Shown here: positions 54,001 through 64,000 of the stretch, piece after piece | How the letters are laid out: each line of letters starts with the position of its first letter | Position numbering within the stretch: position 1 is the stretch's first letter | Assembly (NCBI RefSeq): GCF_034092395.1 | Contig: NZ_CP139301.1 | Location: forward strand, 868,001 to 932,000 | Source: Prochlorococcus sp. MIT 1307 | GTDB taxonomy: Bacteria; Cyanobacteriota; Cyanobacteriia; PCC-6307; Cyanobiaceae | Direction: 5' to 3' | DNA length: 64,000 nt | Position numbers and translations under genes: made by a program | The notes under the pieces: generated by a model | The model's database searches: none | Told to the model about the DNA's origin: nothing | The model's input: the letters and a program-made list of their open reading frames with translations, nothing else

Positions 54001-55047
54001 CTAAGATTCAGTCAATTGAGGTGGTTCTAACTGGTCAGCGGCTTCTTCAACAATCTGCAATCGAACTTTCTTCCCACCTGAAAGTTCCCCAAGCGACACG
54101 CGCATTGTTGATCCACTCAGAGTTTGTAAAGCGTCTAAAACATCTCGCAAATAAGGAGTACTACTACCACTTTCTAACCAAAGTCTTTCCTGAAGGCCCG
54201 TTAATCGGCGCCATGAGGTATGAAGCTTAAGAACAGATGCCTCGATGGACTGAGCCTGACCACATGCATCTGCCAACAACCCCAATGCATCAAGCCTTTT
54301 AGCTTCCTCCATGGCTTTTTCTAAATTCACATTTTCAACCTGAAAAGCCCTCACAGACAGCGATGCATCAAGTGATTTACTAATCCAACGAGCCGTACTG
54401 GTTACATCTTTAATGCAGTCAATCTCAGGCTCATCTCTCAAAACTTTGCGTAAATCTTCTTGCTGAGGCTCAGGCAGCTTTGACAATTCTTTGACCAATG
54501 GAGCAACAACTCTTGGCGGTAACAAATTCGACTGCGTCTTTTCACGTATTTCTTCTGGCAGAAGGGGACTAGTTGCTGAAGTGAACTCATCAGAAAGCCG
54601 ACGAACCTGTTTCCTAGTAATTTCCTGTCCTTCATTAGCTGCTTCAGAAATCATCTGCTGCACTTCTGGTGCAGCAAGAGCCGTTTCAATAAAGGCTCTC
54701 TTTGAAAAATTGTTGACACTTTTTTCAGCAAGCATTCCTTCACCAACCAGATCATCAGCAGAATCAGCTAATTGAATCAATCCATATGCACGAGTTTTAC
54801 TTATATCTCTTTCTCTCAACCATTGCAAAAAACCTGCTCCACGTCCTTCTCCACCTCGTTTTTCCCGATCTCTAACTACGCGCAAAATTCTCCCTCTCCA
54901 TATCTCAGTCTGCAAATCAAAGCGATCACATACAGCCCAAGCCCTCTCAAGTTGAGCTAAAAACTCAACATGATTCAGATCATCCCTGTCTGGATCAGGC
55001 AAATCTAATTGCAGCAATGAAGGGTCAGGAATAAGTGTCGATCTCAC
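54001..55047 (-). CDS. conserved hypothetical protein with an HTH-like N-terminal region
   Basis: The 348-residue soluble protein has WLRERDISKTRAYGLIQLAD, which resembles the helix-turn-helix of ParB-like and phage-type DNA-binding proteins. The middle is rich in Glu, Lys and Pro (PLLPEEIREKTQSNLLPPRV) and the C-terminal half is helical, ending in a short beta-like segment MRVSLGELSGGKKVRLQIVE. I do not recognise a named family; such proteins of about 350 residues appear in picocyanobacterial genomes. It is divergent from psaE (131 bases between starts) and 43 bases upstream of recQ. Confidence 0.6.
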   Translation of the reverse strand: MRSTLIPDPSLLQLDLPDPDRDDLNHVEFLAQLERAWAVCDRFDLQTEIWRGRILRVVRDREKRGGEGRGAGFLQWLRERDISKTRAYGLIQLADSADDLVGEGMLAEKSVNNFSKRAFIETALAAPEVQQMISEAANEGQEITRKQVRRLSDEFTSATSPLLPEEIREKTQSNLLPPRVVAPLVKELSKLPEPQQEDLRKVLRDEPEIDCIKDVTSTARWISKSLDASLSVRAFQVENVNLEKAMEEAKRLDALGLLADACGQAQSIEASVLKLHTSWRRLTGLQERLWLESGSSTPYLRDVLDALQTLSGSTMRVSLGELSGGKKVRLQIVEEAADQLEPPQLTES

Positions 55048-55178
55048 AAAAACACATTGAAGAAGAAACGGATGCTGTCACAGAGTCAGGCCACAGCGAC
55101 GACATTCTGTGACGCTAAATCGAACACACACCTTTGCAGCGATAACCTGGGTAATGAAGTGCTTTATACAAACCAGCA

Positions 55179-55391
55179 ATGGCGGTATCCAAAGGTCAGC
55201 AGGTGCGCATCAAGCGTCCGGAGTCTTACTGGTACAACGAGGTAGGCACAGTAGTTTCAGTAGTATCTGAAGGTGGTGGAAAGTACCCTGTCACTGTCCG
55301 CTTTAAAAAAGTGGACTACAAGGTTTACAGCGGTGTAGACGGTGGAACCAGCACCTCCAACTATGCTGAATCAGAATTAGAAGCGGTCTAA
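55179..55391 (+). CDS. psaE: Photosystem I reaction centre subunit IV
   Basis: The 70-residue protein is PsaE, the SH3-like stromal subunit that helps dock ferredoxin and supports cyclic electron flow. The sequence MAVSKGQQVRIKRPESYWYN, then EVGTVVSVVSEGGGKYPVTV and RFKKVDYKVYSGVDGG covers the whole fold and is unmistakable. It ends ten bases before mutM, so they may be co-transcribed. Confidence 0.98.
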   Translation: MAVSKGQQVRIKRPESYWYNEVGTVVSVVSEGGGKYPVTVRFKKVDYKVYSGVDGGTSTSNYAESELEAV

Positions 55392-55401
55392 GTTACCTCT
55401 T

Positions 55402-56277
55402 TTGCCTGAATTACCTGAAGTCGAGACGGTCCGTAAAGGGTTAAATGATCGTCTCGCGGATTTTTGTATTGAGCGTTTAGAAGTTTGTAGAGAACGTGCA
55501 ATTGCTAGCCAAGGAGGCTCTAAGAAGTTCATCAAAAAGATGAGAGGTAATTTTGTTGGGGACTGGCAAAGACGTGGTAAATATCTAATCGCATCTATGC
55601 ATAGAGAGCAGCTGAAAGATCAGAAAAAAATAGATCTTTCTTCTCTTTGTGGTTGGTGGGGAGTTCATCTTAGGATGACAGGGCAGTTTCAATTACATCA
55701 AAAAGAAATCCCTGCTTGTCCTCATACAAGAGTGCGCTTTTGGAATAAAGAAGGTTCTGAACTTCGTTTTGTAGACGTCCGTAGCTTTGGACAAATGTGG
55801 TGGATAGACCCAGAAAGTACTCCAGAAAAAGTGATGTCTGGGCTAAGAAATCTTGGTCCAGAGCCTTTTAGTAAGAATTTTAATGCTTGTTACCTAAAAC
55901 AACGGTTAGAAGGTAAAAGTCGCTCTATTAAATCAGCCCTATTAGATCAATCTTTAGTCGCTGGAACAGGTAATATATATGCCGACGAAAGCCTTTTTGA
56001 TGCAGGGATACTACCACAAAAAAAATCAGGACAACTGAAGGAATTAGAGCTTGAAAAATTGTGCAAAAGCCTAATAAAAGTACTGAGAATAAGCATCGGG
56101 AAAGGAGGCACTACCTTCAGTGACTTTCGAGACTTAGAAGGTGTCAATGGCAAATATGGTGGAGAGGCCTGGGTATACCGACGAAACAAAAAGCCTTGTC
56201 GCAAATGTGGAGCGATAATTCAAAGAGAAAAGCTTTCAGGGAGAAGCACGCACTGGTGTCCAAGATGCCAAATGTAA
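55402..56277 (+). CDS. mutM: Formamidopyrimidine-DNA glycosylase
   Basis: The 291-residue enzyme removes 8-oxoguanine and formamidopyrimidines and nicks the DNA. After a TTG start (55402) comes the PELPEVETVRKGL N-terminus with the catalytic Pro and Glu. Lys in RRGKYLIA, the H2TH region LLDQSLVAGTGNIYADESLF, and the zinc finger CRKCGAII...STHWCPRCQ complete the protein. The TTG is fixed by the family's PELPEV start. Confidence 0.96.
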   Translation: MPELPEVETVRKGLNDRLADFCIERLEVCRERAIASQGGSKKFIKKMRGNFVGDWQRRGKYLIASMHREQLKDQKKIDLSSLCGWWGVHLRMTGQFQLHQKEIPACPHTRVRFWNKEGSELRFVDVRSFGQMWWIDPESTPEKVMSGLRNLGPEPFSKNFNACYLKQRLEGKSRSIKSALLDQSLVAGTGNIYADESLFDAGILPQKKSGQLKELELEKLCKSLIKVLRISIGKGGTTFSDFRDLEGVNGKYGGEAWVYRRNKKPCRKCGAIIQREKLSGRSTHWCPRCQM

Positions 56278-56401
56278 GGGAAGGTTGGCTTGAAATATAA
56301 AAAGATAAGTCTGATAACACTTTTAGATCAAATATAAAACGATATATAGAATACGAATGAACCTAGACAGATAAAAATTACAATAAATAATTCAAGTCAA
56401 A

Positions 56402-56443
56402 AGAACAAAAAAAACCTCCTAAATAGGAGGTTTTTTTTGTTCT
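56402..56443. terminator. bidirectional terminator between mutM and the rRNA operon
   Basis: Two 20-base arms (56402-56421 and 56424-56443) are exact reverse complements around an AA loop. The sequence begins AGAACAAAAAAAACCTCCTA and mirrors itself. A CCTCCTA/TAGGAGG stem flanked by eight A and eight T residues can stop transcripts from either side: mutM from the left and 5S rRNA from the right. Confidence 0.9.
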
Positions 56444-56483
56444 AATAAACTAAAGAATAAAGAACTTTGAAGGGAATGTTTTA

Positions 56484-56600
56484 CCTGGCATTGAGCTATT
56501 TTCTCAGGGGGCTACCCCCCAAATATTTTCGCCGCTGATGCGTTTCACAACCGAGTTCGAGATGGATCGGAGTGGGTCCACATCGCCATGAACACCAGGA
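56484..56600 (-). rRNA. rrf: 5S ribosomal RNA
   Basis: Reading leftward, the gene begins TCCTGGTGTTCATGGCGATG, has CCACTCCGATCCATCTCGAA then CTCGGTTGTGAAACGCATCA, and ends with a segment (CTCAATGCCAGG) that pairs with the 5' end. These are the standard blocks of bacterial 5S. The limits are set by the terminal pairing and may be off by a few bases. Confidence 0.92.
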
Positions 56601-56623
56601 TATTTAAAGTCCCAAGGAGTGAG

Positions 56624-59900
<3,277 letters not shown>

Positions 59901-60082
59901 TTCTACTGAAGATCTCTGCAAAACAATAATGTGAATTGCAGGGAGCCCAGCATCTTATCAAAAATACTAAAAATAAGAATCCTTAGTGGAATGACAAGAA
60001 GCTAGGTTCTTTAACTGAGAATAAATTCTAGATCACAACAAACAAAGTTCTCCTTGAACTTCGTTATCAAAAGGTCGATCAG

Positions 60083-60155
60083 TGGAGGTAAGCGGACTCG
60101 AACCGCTGACATCCTGCTTGCAAAGCAGGCGCTCTACCAACTGAGCTATACCCCC
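60083..60155 (-). tRNA. tRNA-Ala (anticodon TGC)
   Basis: In the 16S-23S spacer on the transcribed strand: acceptor GGGGGTA/TACCTCC, D arm AGCTCAGTTGGTAGAGC, anticodon arm CCTGC-TTTGCAA-GCAGG with TGC, and T arm with GGTTCGAGTCC. The ~500 bases between it and 23S are AT-rich and hold the processing arm. Confidence 0.96.
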
Positions 60156-60164
60156 AACACCGAA

Positions 60165-60238
<74 letters not shown>

Positions 60239-60417
60239 AGGAGTACCCTTGTTGGGTGTGACCTAGACAAAGTTTAGGAACTGATTCTAATGATTTTAAA
60301 AGCTAATAAATTTCACTTTCAAGATAGTAAAATGAGGTACCGATCGACCTAAGGTGACAGGATTAAGGCCTAAAAATAAAAAGATTCAGACATCTTAATC
60401 AGTTTTTGTCTCCCTGT

Positions 60418-61897
<1,480 letters not shown>

Positions 61898-62597
61898 TAG
61901 TAGATCAGGCCCTTTTATAGAGAGTCGATTAAAACTCAACTATTCAGTCTGATTTGCTTATCCTCCTAATGAGCACTGGCGTACTATTAGCAGTATCAGC
62001 CTCCTTTCCATATATATAGATAAGGGTTCAAAAGAGTGCACTTAAGAATTTCTTCCTTGTGACTTTCCAGGATCTCAGATCCGGTCGTTTCCTCAACCTG
62101 CTACACCTTTTACATTTAAACAAGCCCGTGAAAGCAAAATAAATGCAGTAAACAGATTTTAGAAACTAATTTCTTTTGACGGGACCTCACACTTCTGTCG
62201 CATATCTGTCCAAAGAGATAAAGCTTATAAAAGCTCAACTAACAATGAACGCGACAAAAGCGTCAGTTCCTAAACTTTTCAGTTGTCCAGGTTCTGCCAT
62301 ACAACTTCCAAAGATAAGGAAGTCTCAGGCTCTGCGGCCAAACGACCGCATTTAAAACTTACAACACCGGAGGATTTCTCCTTCAAGCTTTGTAAGCGCC
62401 CACTGACTTGATTAAGACCTTCGCCTCAAGAAATCGTGGGAGTGCCTCAGGGCTCAGCCCCTTGCACATCCAAATAACTTAGACCATTAAGGGACGCAAG
62501 GCAACAAAGATGGCTTAACACTATCTCCAGACTTGCGTAGGCTGCGTAATTGCCCTGCAAGAACTAGCGTTTGGCCATGGAGAATAGGAATTACTAA
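61898..62597. other. rRNA promoter/leader region and structured segment upstream of the invertase
   Basis: About 700 bases between divergent 16S and invertase genes. The 16S leader and promoter must lie in its left part; I could not fix -35/-10 boxes. In 62304-62467 four hairpins stand in a row: ACTTCC/GGAAGT (62304-62323), TGCGG/CCGCA (62333-62350), CTTACAA/TTGTAAG with an inner GGAG/CTCC (62358-62396), and GTGC/GCAC with an inner GGGC/GCCC (62442-62467). This may be a leader or a small RNA. No ORF with coding character is present. Confidence 0.5.
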
Positions 62598-64000
62598 ATG
62601 GCTGGACGCTTCAGTCAACAAGACCAAAGAGTACGCCCCAACTCTAATGAAGACCAAGTTATCAAAAGGGCCAAAGAGCATTTCGAGCGCACATTGATCG
62701 AAGTTGCAGGAAAAGTTGGGGGAAGTGTGGCGGCACTTGAACATCCCGCAAACAACGATGCACTGAATTACGGAGAGATTTTTCTCCGTGACAACGTGCC
62801 AGTCATGATCTACCTCCTTACTCAGAAGCGCTATGACATCGTCAAACATTTCTTAAGTGTTTGCTTAGACCTACAAAGCACTACCTACCAAACTCGAGGA
62901 GTTTTTCCTACAAGCTTTGTTGAAGAGCAAGGGGAGTTAATTGCTGACTATGGTCAAAGATCGATAGGTCGTATTACATCTGCAGATGCAAGCCTTTGGT
63001 GGCCAATTTTGTGCTGGCTTTATGTAAGAAGAAGTGGAGACGACAGCTTTGGAACAAGTCAACGGGTTCAAAGAGGAGTTCAACTTCTGCTTGATCTAGT
63101 CCTTCATCCCACATTTGAAGGCACACCTGTTCTATTTGTTCCTGATTGTGCATTCATGATTGATCGCCCTATGGATGTATGGGGAGCGCCGCTAGAAGTA
63201 GAAGTCCTGCTATATGCCTGCCTTCGCAGCTGCATAGAGCTTATGGAACTCAGTCGAAAAAATCAGGTCAGTCGTCTCCTCGATCAAAGGCTTGTATTAA
63301 CAAGGCAATGGGTCCATGACTTGCGCCAATTCCTACTGAAGCACTATTGGGTTACAAGTAAAACAATGCAGGTCCTTAGAAGAAGACCAACTGAACAATA
63401 TGGCGAAGATCAGCACCAAAACGAATTCAATGTTCAGCCCCAAGTTGTTCCTTCTTGGCTACAAGACTGGCTAGAAAACCGAGGTGGGTATTTAATCGGC
63501 AACATTCGAACCGGTAGACCTGATTTCCGCTTCTATAGCCTTGGAAATTCACTGGCATGCATGTTTGGCGTCCTCACAGCTCCACAGCAAAGGGCTCTTT
63601 TTCGGCTTGTTCTTCATAACAGAGAGCATTTAATGGCCCAAATGCCAATGCGAATTTGTCACCCCCCTATGGATGGAGCAGAGTGGCAAAACAAGACTGG
63701 ATCGGATCCTAAAAATTGGCCTTGGAGTTATCACAATGGAGGGCATTGGCCAAGTCTTCTTTGGTTCTTTGGAGCATCAATAATTCGTCACGAAAAGCGT
63801 TATCCACATGCTGACGTATTGCTGATGGGGCAAATGCGAGCACTCCTAGAGGAATGCTATTGGAGTCAACTAAATCAATTACCACGTCAAAAATGGGCCG
63901 AGTACTTCGATGGTCCAACCGGAACCTGGGTTGGACAGCAATCAAGGACATACCAAACTTGGACCATTGTGGGGTTTCTCTTGCTGCACCATCTTTTGAG
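62598..64000 (+). CDS. invA: GH100 neutral/alkaline invertase (partial, runs off the right edge)
   Basis: From the ATG at 62598 (MAGRFSQQDQRVRPNSNEDQ) at least 467 codons stay open to the window end. The protein shows NYGEIFLRDNVPVMIYLLTQ, SADASLWWPILCWLY, FRFYSLGNSLACMFGVL and WPWSYHNGGHWPSLLWFFGA, the conserved blocks of cyanobacterial and plant neutral/alkaline invertases that split sucrose in the cytoplasm. The Asp of FLRDN and a Glu near the end of the barrel are the expected catalytic residues. Sucrose is a solute and carbon store in marine picocyanobacteria. Divergent from the rRNA operon. Confidence 0.92.
   Translation, partial: MAGRFSQQDQRVRPNSNEDQVIKRAKEHFERTLIEVAGKVGGSVAALEHPANNDALNYGEIFLRDNVPVMIYLLTQKRYDIVKHFLSVCLDLQSTTYQTRGVFPTSFVEEQGELIADYGQRSIGRITSADASLWWPILCWLYVRRSGDDSFGTSQRVQRGVQLLLDLVLHPTFEGTPVLFVPDCAFMIDRPMDVWGAPLEVEVLLYACLRSCIELMELSRKNQVSRLLDQRLVLTRQWVHDLRQFLLKHYWVTSKTMQVLRRRPTEQYGEDQHQNEFNVQPQVVPSWLQDWLENRGGYLIGNIRTGRPDFRFYSLGNSLACMFGVLTAPQQRALFRLVLHNREHLMAQMPMRICHPPMDGAEWQNKTGSDPKNWPWSYHNGGHWPSLLWFFGASIIRHEKRYPHADVLLMGQMRALLEECYWSQLNQLPRQKWAEYFDGPTGTWVGQQSRTYQTWTIVGFLLLHHLL

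Noticed and set aside
53985-54230. An 81-codon plus-strand frame between recQ and the HTH-like gene
   Set aside because: Nearly all of it is antisense to the end of the 348-residue gene, which has much stronger coding character.
62020-62060. rRNA promoter boxes near the TATATATAGATAAGG stretch
   Set aside because: A TTGAAC-like box is present on the minus strand, but its spacing to the TATA-like box is far too short for a standard promoter.

Overview
The window is a piece of a marine picocyanobacterial chromosome, almost certainly Prochlorococcus. Support comes from psaE, pipX next to its yggS partner, sepF, a cyanobacteria-type long HPF, DUF1823, DUF2862 and DUF3104 proteins, a GH100 invertase, moderate-to-low GC by eye, very short intergenic gaps, a 16S-tRNA-Ile-tRNA-Ala-23S-5S operon and a Yfr2-like small RNA. 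The base composition and the glpK-glpD pair fit a low-light-adapted lineage better than a high-light one, but no strain can be named from the sequence alone.

Layout. 1-6.2 kb: rsmB fragment, trmH, a peptide-type ABC permease, a pilin-like mini-protein, lepA, mqo and a NifU-like scaffold. 6.2-8.8 kb: AT-rich and gene-poor, with an ArsM-like methyltransferase, two mini-ORFs in one frame and a 77-nt hairpin. 8.8-20.2 kb: cystine lyase-like enzyme, murE, glutaredoxin-like protein, yidD, rpsD, small membrane proteins, a sulfur amino-acid cluster (two Cys/Met PLP enzymes and cysK), queA and the pyruvate dehydrogenase E2. 20.8-37.3 kb: dense housekeeping genes: ylqD, an acyl-CoA synthetase, lipB, hpf, a deoC homologue, recO, an MFS carrier, a glycosyltransferase, proC, sepF, pipY-pipX, an EcfT-like protein, der, a dus gene, cobI, miaE and aroQ.

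37.4-41.8 kb: tRNA-Tyr and tRNA-Thr are followed by 4.2 kb that holds only tiny genes and a Yfr2-type sRNA. The stretch ends at a decayed same-orientation copy of the tRNA-Thr, so it looks like the remnant of a tRNA-targeting genomic island. 41.9-43.4 kb adds a DUF2862 pair and an orphan membrane protein.

43.6-51.3 kb is a carbon-metabolism block: GH13 amylase, then glpK-glpD, then a TreS-like GH13 enzyme, then an aldehyde dehydrogenase. 51.4-56.3 kb: LysM protein, recQ, an HTH-like protein, psaE and mutM. 56.5-61.9 kb: the rRNA operon on the minus strand, separated from mutM by a bidirectional terminator. The window ends in a GH100 invertase preceded by a region with four predicted hairpins.

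The most interesting points are the tRNA-bounded island with its sRNA, a DeoC homologue without the Schiff-base lysine, a type IV pilin-like 56-residue protein, several unnamed mini-genes (two coupled by ATGA, one apparently starting on ATA), and the unexplained hairpins at 8.6 and 62.3 kb.
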